Source of the DNA: Planoprotostelium fungivorum
Lineage: Eukaryota > Evosea > Variosea > Cavosteliida > Cavosteliaceae
Length of the DNA stretch: 64,000 nt
Reading direction: 5' to 3'
Assembly: GCA_003024175.1 (NCBI GenBank)
Contig: MDYQ01000085.1
Location: 1-64,000 of the forward strand
The translations under genes and the position numbers were made by a program. Below are positions 10,501-20,506 of this stretch, one piece after another. Numbering within the stretch: the first letter of the stretch is position 1; every line of letters starts with the position of its first letter. Under the pieces are notes generated by a model. The model ran no database searches and was not told the DNA's origin. It was given only the letters and a program-made list of their open reading frames with translations.

Positions 10501-12042
10501 CCCAGGAATCCCGCGGAGTTGTTGTGGAACGTCGAATTGAAGAACGTTGCATTTCCAAAGATGAAATAAACGCCACCGCCCGATAGAGTGGCAGAATTAT
10601 TTGCAAAGCGAGTCGAGTACAAGTCCAATTTACGCTGAGGTACGTTGACGTAGAGACCTCCTCCTCTCATGGCTCTATTCCTGTATAGATGATGAGCAGA
10701 CGATCATGCAACTTCATCGGACATGATGTGATCGGTGAAGATCACCGTCATGAATGTTGCACAATATGAAGTACTCACGACAGAAATTGACTGCGGGTGA
10801 TGATGACATCATCACTTCCCCTGATGTCTACGGACAGTGCTCCCCCCGCCTCCGCCGTATTGTCCGAGAAGGTACTTCGTCTCAGTGACATCGATCCCTT
10901 TGTGGCGGGAGAATTTTCCAAGAAAACGGCTCCACCGCTCGTGGCTCGACCCCTCCGAAACGTAGAGTTCGAGTCGAAGAACGAACCTGTACAAGTGAGA
11001 TCTCTGTGAAATTCACGCGAAATTTCCGTGGTATATACCTCTCGAGTAGACGAAACCTCCTTGGGTGGCGGTACCGTTGTAGAAGGAACAAGAGGAAGTG
11101 TAGATGGTGTTCGCGCGGATGGAACCTCCCGGGACAGAGGCCCAATTGTGAAAGAAATCACTCGAATCTGCGTGTGCGAATGCGGCAGTGATAGCACCTG
11201 ATGAGAGGTGAGGAGGTGATCACATGATGTGATGTGATGATGATGATGGAAGGAGGAGCTCTCACCCGGAGAATTGATGTAACGACTGTTGAGAGTGGAG
11301 AAATTTCCTGTCGTTTGGAATGCTGCCATGGAGTTGTTTTGGGTGGTGGAGTTATAGACATGGATGTCATCATCTGACTTTACGATCGAGTGATGATTGT
11401 CAGAGATGATAGTCCTGTTGAAGAGAGAACGACAAGATGATAGAGTCACGCTCGAATTCTGAGTCAACGTGGAAGACAGAAATCGGATGGTGCCTGATGA
11501 TGGATCAGTGAGAACCACAAAGAATGGGTGTCACATGAATTTGATTTTCTGCTCGATGCAGTGATGAAGGTGCTGCTCAGATTGATGTGATTGAAGTTTA
11601 TGTTGGTGACTGAGGTGAATATCAGGCCTCCTTCCAAGATGGAGCCTCCACTGAACGTCAACTGCATCTTGTCAGCGTCTGTTCGGTCGAGATGGATGTG
11701 CCATCTACCTCTGTAAAATTTGACCATGTGAAAGCGCTTCGTGAGACGGTGCAATTATCTTGTATGATGACAGTGAGATTATAGACAGAAGTCCGTCCAT
11801 TTGCGGCAATGTTGCCCTCTAAAGTCGTGTTCCGATTGATGGTGATGACGGCTTGATTACCATTGCACGAATTCGATACAGATCTCCAAGCTACTCTTGT
11901 CAGACGCGTGATGCTACGAAATCACCTCACCTTGTGCCAAACTTCCTTCCGATGCGGATGTAGAGATCGAACAGGGACCAGCAGATAGAACAGAGGATAT
12001 CAACAGAAGAAACAAAGCTGTTGGGGCCTCGATGTTCTTCAT
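7503..12042 (-). CDS. Receptor-like pseudokinase with parallel beta-helix ectodomain
   Basis: A single-pass membrane receptor in many exons. The start at 12042 gives a signal peptide (MKNIEAPTALFLLLISSVLS). The ectodomain (about 11900-9100) has right-handed beta-helix/Pmp-like repeats: GGGLYVN, GGGVYFI, GGGIYSN, with many FxxN and NNS sites. A strongly hydrophobic TM segment (IILALVLPLIVLVFLVIVIF) is encoded near 8770-8830. A TK/TKL-type kinase fold follows: IPWDTLTS, VTAKHHL (putative ATP Lys), HHNIVKFLGK, YVILEWGGVGSLEQF, APEILRG, SDVWSFGLLL, and ECLTVEPNGRPSF near the end. Catalytic residues are degenerate: the HRD loop reads HNNLSIAN and DFG reads DFS, so catalytic activity is unlikely. 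The glycine loop is not evident. The stop is at 7505-7503. The role is probably ligand or surface sensing with scaffold-type output; partner and ligand are unknown. Confidence 0.85.
8976..9056. repeat. (TGATGATGT)n-type minisatellite in an intron of the beta-helix receptor
   Basis: Imperfect tandem copies of a GATGATGTTGAT unit, interrupted twice by GGATCATG, fill the intron between the TM exon and the ectodomain. It is likely expanding by slippage. Similar GATGAT runs appear at 9705-9750, 13100-13180 and in other introns of the window. Confidence 0.8.
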
Positions 12043-12259
12043 TCGGCCGCAAATGCTTCGGGCCCAGATGAATACACTACTTCCCCGAAATGTTTCCTTT
12101 TCTCTCCATTTTAATTTCTTCTCGGACGAAACAGGCTGGCCTATTCGTGTCATCATCTTCTCACAGAGTTCACTTCTAAATGATGAACGTGCACAGAAAC
12201 AGAATCACTGATCGAAGACGAGCATGCAAATTGAACGAATGGATTGTTTATTTCTCCAA
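12043..12259. other. Short intergenic region between receptor and mS29 genes
   Basis: About 220 bp. It must hold the promoter and 5' UTR of the minus-strand receptor and the 3' end of the upstream minus-strand mS29 gene. AATAAA for mS29 (on the minus strand) lies just past its stop. No TATA box was recognised. Confidence 0.5.
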
Positions 12260-14080
12260 CTACTGCCACACACTCGTGTACTGAATGAGATCGTAGGGGT
12301 GACCGCAGCTGATCATGTAGGCGTACTTCTTGTTGGTGATGGGCACCTCTCTCTTGTACCACTGGTTCTGTGTTAAGAGGTCGATCATGATCTCCGTCTC
12401 TGCGGGGGACATGTTGGTGATCTGCAACGAGTCAAATCCACTCCCACCCAGACTCTCACCTGGGTGGCCCCCTCCATCATCTCCGGAAATTTCTTGGAAA
12501 ATACCCTCACGTCGCGATGTCTCGTTGTCACGGCGACCACGGTACCGTTGACCTGAACCGTCGCGGTCAACGCTCGTTACGTCTCAATTACGCACCAAGT
12601 TGGGCTTCTCCCAATCTAAGAAGGTTTGGGCCAAGGTGAGACCGGATGCCCTCAGTCTCTGAAAGGAGATCTGTCTCATCTTGTTCTTATCAGCAAAGAT
12701 ACTGGGCTCGTATAGAGAGTTGATACCGTCCAAAGCAATCAGCACGGGATATCTGTCCTCCGTCAGAAATGGCGGGAAAAGTTTCCGGGAAAAATCGATC
12801 TACAACGCTCACTCGGTTACGAGGTTGAGCTCCCTTCTAAAGTGATACATGGCGGCACCCGCCTCTAAGATGTTGTTGGGGCTGGCGGCAAAAGTGAGAA
12901 GGTTCTCCAATGTCTTTCCCTTGAAGCCTTCCAGTTGTGGGGTTGTCTTCAATTCGAGCTTGCTCAGTTGTTCCTTGTGTGCGGTCAAAACTTGTTTGGC
13001 CAGCTCTGCCGAGAGTTCGGGCTGATCGAAACTTCCGGGGGAGAACTTGGAGTCCTCGATGTAGTTGCCGCCGTGGAGGAGCTTGATGACTGATTGAGTC
13101 AGGAGGTGATGATGATGGTGTTGTGATGGACGTGATGTGATGATGATGCAGTTGAAGATGATGGTGATGTGATGATGGAGAATAGATGAGTGAAGGAGCG
13201 TAGTACCTTCGGGGATATAGATGACAATCCATCCATTCTGTCTGGCCCAAAGGACAGTGGACAGCAGCGCGCAACTCTTTCCCGCACCGACGGGGCCATC
13301 TGCACAGAGTGAGTCACGTGACCTCTACTCCACCACACTCACCCATCAAAATGGAGCTATTGTTGGGGAAACCCTCTCGATGAGCGGCGTCGATCTTGTC
13401 AATGACTTTGTTGACCTGTCGATGCAATCACCATGATGCAATCACGATGAGAATGGGTGACTCACCACTGTGCGTTGGTAGAGGAGAGGTTCTCCCTTGA
13501 AGTAATCGTCCGAAGCCTTCTTGACGATTCCGGGCAGACCTGTATGAGATTCAATACATATCCAATGTGAACTGTCTTGATCTAGAGATCGAACAAGGAC
13601 TTGTGTTCCTCCCTCACCTTCGGGTAACTTCTTCTTCATGTCTTCCTTGGCCAATTTGATCATTTTGGTTCCAATGTCCGTGGGGCACGTCTCTGCAATC
13701 TTGATGATGGGCTTGAAGTCGTACCAGTATTTGTCGAATCCAGTCTCATAACTTCCATCCTCTCCCATCTCTCCCGTGATCTGGCTTGTGATATAGAGGT
13801 CATCTGGGATATCTGGATAATTGAACATTCCTTCTCCTTCTTCAACCTCGTAGAGCTGCTCTTCAGTGTCATCTCCTCTGAGCAGATCAGAGAGGGCCTG
13901 AGCAGAGGAAGAGTTGGAGAGTATCTTGTTGCTCTTGTCTGACAGAACTGGTGGCCGAGAGTGGAAGGGACGGAGCGATGATGGCGGGCGCACATTGTTT
14001 CTGACGGAGAGGGTTGCAGCATGGAAACCCTTGAATCGACCACAGATCATTCCTGCTCGACTGGTGAGAAGAGATGCCAT
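12260..14080 (-). CDS. DAP3: Mitochondrial small ribosomal subunit protein mS29 (DAP3 family)
   Basis: A GTP-binding protein of the mitochondrial small ribosomal subunit. The start at 14080 gives a basic, Ser/Arg-rich N-terminus that looks like a mitochondrial targeting peptide. An upstream in-frame GTG is not needed. Landmarks: FDKYWYDFKPIIKIAETC, the P-loop MDGPVGAGKSCAL (about 13290), the Walker B strand VLIALDGINSLYEPS (about 12730), TFLDWEKPNL, and a C-terminal part containing VPITNKKYAYMISCGHPYDL, ending EYTSVWQ-like just before the stop at 12262-12260. This matches the DAP3/MRPS29 AAA-like fold. An intron inside the P-loop region is full of GATGAT repeats. The gene shares an 88-bp divergent promoter with the ankyrin gene on the plus strand. 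The nucleotide-binding residues look intact. Confidence 0.88.
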
Positions 14081-14168
14081 GATGTCTTGGTGATCCTCGA
14101 ATGATGATTGCACCAAGAATGAGATCAAAAATGTTTTTATTCTTTTGTTCACATCACATCACCTCACC
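14081..14168. promoter_or_regulatory. Compact divergent promoter
   Basis: Only 88 bp separate the two divergent start codons (mS29 on minus, ankyrin gene on plus). Both promoters and 5' UTRs must fit here, so they probably share control elements or overlap each other's transcribed regions. No canonical TATA box is visible. Confidence 0.6.
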
Positions 14169-15440
14169 ATGTCATCCAACGTGGAACTCGTCAACGCCGC
14201 TCGTTCGGGAGACCTAAAGAAGGTAGATGAACTCCTATTGGCCGGTGCAGACGTGGATGGGTTCGATGATCTGGGAAGAACAGCACTGATTCGAGCCGTG
14301 ATGGGAGGACATAGAGAGGTAGGTACGTTGATATACTAATCAGAGTGGTCACTCACAGACTGTAGGTCATCGATCGTCTGTTGAGCGCAGGGGCGGACAT
14401 TGAGCTCGCAAATAGACCAGAAGAACAGACCCCCACATGGATCGCCTCTCAGAGAGGACGAGGTCAGTGGTCACAATTGTTGATGCATTATCTCACCGGA
14501 CGCAGTCGACGTCTTACAGACACTCTTGCAGAGGGGAGGTCAATGTCTTCGTCCAGCGAAGAACGGCCAGACACCTCTCCGTATCGCCAGTCAGATGGGA
14601 CATGCTGAGGTCTCATCGACATCACGACACTCTCTCACCTCTCGCAGGCGGCATCCATCTTGTTGAAGGCAGGGGCAGATCCAAACGTCCCCGACTCTGA
14701 CGGCTGGCTCCCCATCTGGTTGGCCAGTTTCAATGGACACAAGAGCACAGTCATCACTCTGGTGAATTCATCTCTTCCCTTTCACCTCTGTCTCCATCGC
14801 GTTACGTCATCTGGTTTCCATCTGATGTTCATGTTCTCAACAGTTGGAAGCAAAAGCACAGACGGACAAATTAAATCACGAGGGATTGGGTGCCCTCTAC
14901 TTCGCCATACAGAACGACCACCCCGAGGTGATTCTGGCGGTCGATTCAAAATTCAAATGCCGCAGACCGTTGACGTCCTCTTGACCTCCGGTGCAAACCC
15001 CAATGTGAAAGACAAAGAGGGTGTCACACCTCTCATTCGTGTGGCAGAGAAGAAGCTGTTGAGATTGGTGAGAAATCTTTCATACATTGGACTGAGATGA
15101 GACAGGTGAATCCTCTCATCGAGCGCGGGGCCGTTGTAGATGAGGTGGACGACTACGGCAGGAGCCCCCTGTGGATATCGTCTCAGATGAACTGCCAAGA
15201 GGCGAGCGATGAGGGTGATCGTTGTGCTGATGACAACAGTTGGTGGAGGCTCTCTTAGCTGCGGGAGCGGATCCGAGATTAGTCTGTGATAAGACATCAG
15301 CAGCAGACGTGAGTTGTAGACATCATCATCACCATCGTCATTTCATCAATGAGAATGAAGCATGACGATGGAAACAGATCACGACCGATGAAGATGTGAG
15401 ACACATCATGTTGGAGGCTCTGAAGAAATACACCGAATAA
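14169..15440 (+). CDS. Ankyrin repeat protein
   Basis: A short cytosolic protein built almost wholly of ankyrin repeats, from MSSNVELVNAARSGDLKKVD at the start. Repeat signatures include DELLLAGADVDGFDDLGRTA, LIRAVMGGH, RLLSAGADIEL, ILLKAGADPNVPDSDG, LLTSGANPNVKDKEGVTPL and LLAAGADPR. The last exon ends HIMLEALKKYTE. Six or more introns, several falling inside repeats, contain protein-like frames in the wrong phase. The stop codon TAA overlaps the AATAAA at 15436-15441, so the 3' UTR must be very short. Partner and function cannot be read from the sequence. Confidence 0.85.
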
Positions 15441-15547
15441 ATTTTTCGACACTCTTAACCTTGAATCTATTCACTTTGTCTTCTTGGCCGATAAGGCTTG
15501 CTTCCTGTATAGAGGGTCAATACCACGTCCATGTGAGATAAAGATTC

Positions 15548-16205
15548 TCACAAGTTGCTTTCCTTCTTCCACTGCTGGATCTCGCTGATAAACTCCTCGA
15601 CGGGTTGGTGAACGAAAGCATTCAACTTGATCTTCGATCGAAAGAACGAACAGGTGATTGGTTTCTGTATGAGGTGCATGTGGAGGTGAGGGACAGTGAC
15701 AAAAGAGGGACGAGTGAAACCGACCGCCCATCGTGATTCAGAATCGGATAGATCTTTCATGACCTACGAGATTTAGAATCGCATGGGGTCTGTGTTGTCG
15801 CACCTTGCGGGCAACGGCTAACATAGAATCCACTAGAAATATTGAGTGGTGGTCATCGAGATGTGGAATCACCTGCGTCTTGGTGTTTCGCTATCGTGTC
15901 AACATTGAGATCGTCAATGTGCTGTTTGGGTACAACTAATAAATGGCGGGCTGACATAGGGTTGCGATCTTCCATACAGTAGCTACCCTCGTTCTGATGA
16001 TGTTGACGTCAGCTTTTCGTTTTGTGGATCCACTCACCTGGCACACGATGTTTGCTGGTTCTTTTCCAACTTTGATGGCACAGAATACGCAAGGTCGTGA
16101 TAATGTGTAAGACCTCCACATGTTCACAATGACGAGGAAGAATCCAGGTAGTATGATACCAAACCACAGGAATCCATTGCTGGAGAATAACTCGGCGATA
16201 GACAT
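15548..16205 (-). CDS. HIT-family hydrolase with an N-terminal membrane anchor
   Basis: A histidine-triad nucleotide hydrolase/transferase (HINT3-like). The active site HLHMHLI (H-x-H-x-H) is encoded near 15680, preceded by WAVGFTRPSFVTVP. N-terminal exons give CVFCAIKVG, then EDRNPMSARHLLVVPKQHIDDL, typical HIT core strands. The true ATG is at 16205, giving MSIAELF. Within the first 30 residues there is a hydrophobic stretch (FLWFGIILPGFFLVIVNMW) that should anchor the protein in a membrane; most HIT proteins are soluble. Four exons; the stop is at 15550-15548. It is divergent from the Xpt gene. Substrate is unknown, but nucleotidyl-phosphoramidates are usual for the family. Confidence 0.85.
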
Positions 16206-16610
16206 TGTGTGCAATCGATCGTGTCGAATCTGGAATCGCAGCGGTTTGTAGTACTACAGCCCATTCTATCAAATTGAGATATTTTGATCTCACTTTCACC
16301 ACCAGAGAACGCTCAAGCGTCTAGACGAGCTATCAAGTACCTCTCTCAAAAGTGAGAAACATCATTGCTTCCGATCAGTTCTCTCTTCCAGATTCTAGCG
16401 TCTGCCTCATGAAGTCCATAGAATGCAAACTTTGGAGAACTCCACCTGCCATCATTGCATTCATCAGCACTCCTTGCAGAAATGCATCTCTTGTGATGTA
16501 GAGGATGCGAAAAGGGTACATAATATGGCCCGATGAATGAGAAATAAATCACAACATTTAATGTTTTTTAGTAAAAAGATTGGAACGGCAACAGAACGCA
16601 GATCGCAACG
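16206..16610. promoter_or_regulatory. Divergent intergenic region between HIT and Xpt genes
   Basis: About 400 bp with no convincing coding exon. It should carry both promoters. A minus-strand frame (16346-16552) is open but has no recognisable domain. Confidence 0.4.
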
Positions 16611-17334
16611 ATGGCGCAAATACTGAGAGACAGAATCGATAAAGATGGAAAGGTATTGAACGATAGAGTTTTGAAGGTCGATTCGTTCCTCAATCATCAA
16701 GTGGATCCCCACTTGATCATGAGTCTAGGCCAGGCCTTCGCTGACCACTTTAAAGATCGTCAAGTGACAAAGGTACGGTGCATAATCCATCACCATGTTG
16801 ATCACCATCATCAGGTGCTCACGTTAGAAGCCTCTGGCATCCACATCGCATTCGCTACGGCCCTCCGCCTAGACATTCCCTTCGTATTTGCAAAGAAGAG
16901 ACCGGCCAGCACACAGCAAGGTCTGTATGATGTGAACACCATGTCGTCTGAAACAGAGAAGGCAGTGGTGTCTATACCGCCGAAGTTGAATCATTCACGA
17001 GAGGACAGACCTGTTCCATCACCGTTTCGAAAGACTACATCACATCAGAAGATCGAATCCTGATCATCGATGATTTCCTCGCAGCAGGTAACGCTGCTCT
17101 CGGTCTCATCAGTGTCGTGAGACAGGCCAATGCAGAGGTGAAACTTCATCATGGTACACATCCATCGATCGTGATACTCACTTGGCTCATCAGATCGTCG
17201 GTGTTGGCATCGCTGTTGAGAAGAGCTTCCAGACGGGAAGAAAGAGACTAGAAGACGAAGGTATCGAAGTCTTGTCTCTGGCCAGATTGAAGTCGATGGA
17301 TCCTGCCACAGGGGTGGAGTACGTTAAGGAATAA
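16611..17334 (+). CDS. xpt: Xanthine phosphoribosyltransferase, bacterial Xpt type
   Basis: A purine salvage enzyme: xanthine + PRPP to XMP + PPi, in the cytosol. The exon translation follows bacterial Xpt closely through its length: [65 protein letters not shown]-like [24 protein letters not shown], the PRPP loop [18 protein letters not shown], and [14 protein letters not shown] then VLSLARLKS. The length of about 190 residues is usual for the family. It has at least four spliceosomal introns, so it is domesticated in a eukaryotic genome, not contamination. The TAA stop overlaps AATAAA (17330-17335). Bacterial-type Xpt is uncommon in eukaryotes, so gene transfer is a reasonable inference that needs a tree. 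Confidence 0.9.
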
Positions 17335-17565
17335 ATTTGTACATCTCTCCCATGTTCTCTCATTCACGGCTCGATGATCGACAAGTCCATCACTCACACA
17401 CGAACATGGATGTGTCATGAATCACTCGTGATATACAGTAGAACATGCTAACTACGATACGATACGTTTATATCAAAACTCTTTCGATATGGCGCCTCGT
17501 GCGAACTGTCTCCGTCACAGCTCGTTTCTCTGTTCTTCTTGATTTCTAATGTCGAAATGAGGTCT

Positions 17566-18585
17566 TCAGCCATCTGTGAGTCGATTGATGTCGATCTTGT
17601 CTCGTGATGCGGATGGGAGTGGTAACAGTGGAGAGCTATTCGATTGGAAGAAAGAAGGTAGAATGGGTGCCAATGTGTTCCCCTCTTCCATGGGCCGATG
17701 TTGAACTCCCGTGATGTGATCTTGCAGAGCTTGCTCTGTGGCGAGTGATGCGAGGTTGGACAGGTGAATGGCGGGCTGTCTCGATGCGTACGGAAAGAAG
17801 ATGTGATCGGTCATGGGGTGCTTCGGGTGGTAGTGATGCCCCTCTTCCATCGTGTGATCTTGAGCCGCCGGTGTCGAGTAGTTGTGATAGAGGCCAGCGT
17901 GGTCTTGTGGAGCGGGTGTTGTAAATTTGAGATTTTCGTTATATTGTGACTGCTTGTGTGCCTTGATTGAGGCCTCCGCATCGAAAGATGAGTCAGTGGG
18001 GGAGTCGCCCTTCGGTGTAACCGAGTTGGAACCATCGGAGACCTCCAGATCCTCCAGTGAGTAGTCATGTATGGACCTCTTGTTCTTGTTGGTCTGCTGC
18101 TGTCGAAGGAAGTATTTCTGGGCGTGAGACTGGATCTGAGTGGGGGTTTTCGTGCCGACGATTGAAGCAATCTCCTTCCATCTGCCTCTTCCGTGGATCC
18201 TCAGACCCTGCAAGAACTTTGCATGTTCTTCTTTCGTCCAGCCTCTCTTCGGGACGCCTTCAGACAGTTAGTATTGATTTGGATAGCAGAAGACATCGAA
18301 TCTGGACTTGCACTTGAACGAAATGGAAGGAGACTCACTCTTCTTATCGGCTCTTGATGAATGGAAAGGGCACTTTCCAATCCTCTGACATGGTTTCCCA
18401 TTTTGATTGAGTACCCCACAGATCACCTCAGCTTCGATCGGTGAGGAGTTCTCTACCATAGTACCTTCATTCAGAAAGTGCTTGACGAGGATGGCCTTTA
18501 AAAACTGCATGTTCTCTTCATTAGAACCGGATGGTGAGGAGGGAAGGGAGGGTGCCTCCGTCTGAATGCCAACATTGGCCGACAT
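17566..18585 (-). CDS. SHAQKYF-class single MYB transcription factor
   Basis: A nuclear DNA-binding protein. The start at 18585 ([17 protein letters not shown]) leads into a domain with [20 protein letters not shown], which has a Cys/His spacing that could bind zinc. The next exon begins [19 protein letters not shown] and continues [19 protein letters not shown], then [12 protein letters not shown], the hallmark of plant/amoebozoan R1-type SHAQKYF MYBs. The C-terminal half is Ser/His/Pro-rich and probably disordered, ending at 17566. Family members commonly bind GATA/I-box-like sites; the target here is unknown. One intron separates the Cys/His region from the MYB repeat. Confidence 0.88.
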
Positions 18586-20506
18586 GTTCTTATCTTCTAT
18601 ACAAACTATCGTGATCTTCTATCTCTCTGGCTTCGTTGCAGACTATCTATCCACTCATTCAGATCTCTCATCTCTCATTGCGTTCATCTCCTCACGTTTA
18701 CACTAGGATCAAATCGTCCTCTATCGCTGGGCTCTCTACAAGAAGCTATCAGGTGCGGACTTGCTGTTCCAACTCTGTTGCCCTTGTTCCAGGCGGACTT
18801 TCGTTCCTCTCGTGAGTGCCCTCACTCCGTTGCTCGTCCGTCAACTCCGTTCCCTCCTTCATTCTTTTTCATTCAAAAATTTTGACTCCGAAACTCCGAA
18901 TCACGTGTGTCGACCTGAGTCCCGTAACTCCGATGCGACCGGTGAGAGGTGAGAGGGAGCATAGAGTCAAGAGCGACACCGGAAGGAAGACGGAAGACAA
19001 AGGATCGTGGATGCAGGTGGAAGATGTCCACATTTTCGTCTTTTCACTTTCTTTTCGTTCCGGGGAGATCGTTCGTCGAAAGAAGAGGAGGAAGTGGTGT
19101 GGAATTCAAATTGATAGTAGGGAAGTAGATTTAAATGTGCGATATTGATGGAATAATCGCCGATTTTGATGGAGACGGCTCTGTGTAGACGGAGTTCGGT
19201 AAATGCAATCAAATCAATTAAACGGACCGAAACGAACATGCCATGTCACGTCCGCTTCGGCTTTATGTAGAGTTTCAAACATACCATAACTCCTCGTGAC
19301 GGATCCATATATATCTGTGTTTGAAACTGGTATCCCCATCATCATCGGATGGGTCTTCTTCATTTCGCGACATCACTGTCGATGCGTTTCAAGAGATCGA
19401 GGCGTCTTGGACAACCATACGAAGCCGCAGCAGCTCGAAGAGAATCACGACCTCTGTTCTCTTTGGTATATCGAATGTTCGTTGTTCAGGGGTATATCGA
19501 CCTTCTATTACTGGTGGTTTCGATTCGTGGAAGTCGGTTCGTATCTGAAGATAGATGGGCTGTGTGTCCCTACGTAGTGACAGTTCGCATTGAGAGAGCG
19601 ACGAGATCAGTAAGTCTCCCCGGTGTGCTCTCAGATCCTCCTTTTCTCGGTAAGCCTGCTTCTGAGCACCTCCGCTGTGGCAGCAATAAGCACAATTCAT
19701 ACTTTCTTGTAAGAGACAGATCCCTCCTCTTTTGGCCGCCGACATCCTTCCCAGCTCTCTCCAACCTGCCACAACGGAGGCTGAACGTCACCTAACTCGT
19801 CGTATTTTCGAAGTTAGCGGAGAACTGTGGGTCGATTTTTCACTGAATGGAGATATTTAAGGGGGGCCGATAGAAGAGGAAGACAGCGCGGTAGCGTGTT
19901 GGTCGCCACCCTCGAGGAAGGATCAGGAGAAGGAGGAACATTCTCAACAGACACAAGAAAGAGAAAGAGCAGAACAATAATATGCAAAACAAGACTGCGA
20001 CACCGACACAACAGGGTAGAAGCCTCAGAAAGGGGACACCGTTTGCATTCTCGCCACAGAGCACGATACAAGAGAGACTTTCCATCTTTAGAGAGGAAGA
20101 AGAGAAGATGATGTGCCAGAACACGAGGCCTCGCTCTCCGTGATTCTCCTGCATTTCTTCTGGAAAAGAACACAGGAACACATCAACCGCATCACGATGG
20201 AACCTGAGAAAGATAACTGTGGAAAGAGATCGAGATCCTTGTATAAATGTATAGAAATTCCGTGATGTAACAGTTATTGCTTTGTGCATTGAGATGCTCC
20301 TGATTCAAAATGTCTTTTCGATATCCACCAACGTCACATACAATACGGATCGTCAGTACATGCAACACCATACACCGTAGACGTCTTAATTGACCAAGGA
20401 GATGGTGTTTCTGATGCTTGACGCCGTTGACACCCCGCGTGTGGATTGACATTTTCGCCGAACTGCACCAAGAGGAACAGAGGTCGCAGAGAGCATCAGT
20501 CAGAGG
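18586..20506. other. 1.9-kb interval with no recognised gene
   Basis: This is the longest stretch of the window without a recognisable gene. Open frames exist (19349-19795 plus; 19389-19772 and 19840-20289 minus), but they overlap antisense, are Ser/Arg/Leu-rich and show no domain or clean GT-AG structure. ACTCCG occurs repeatedly at irregular spacing between 18820 and 18930. A TATA-like CATATATATC sits near 19307. The right end must carry the promoter of the ankyrin gene at 20507. It may hold non-coding RNA genes or degraded repeat DNA; nothing identifies which. Confidence 0.5.

Noticed and set aside
11158-11518. His-rich frame with HHHHH runs
   Set aside because: The His run comes from translating a GATGAT intron microsatellite of the beta-helix receptor, not from a real exon.
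14953-15297. Minus-strand frame antisense to the ankyrin gene
   Set aside because: The plus strand has ankyrin repeats and splice sites here; the minus frame is without domain support.
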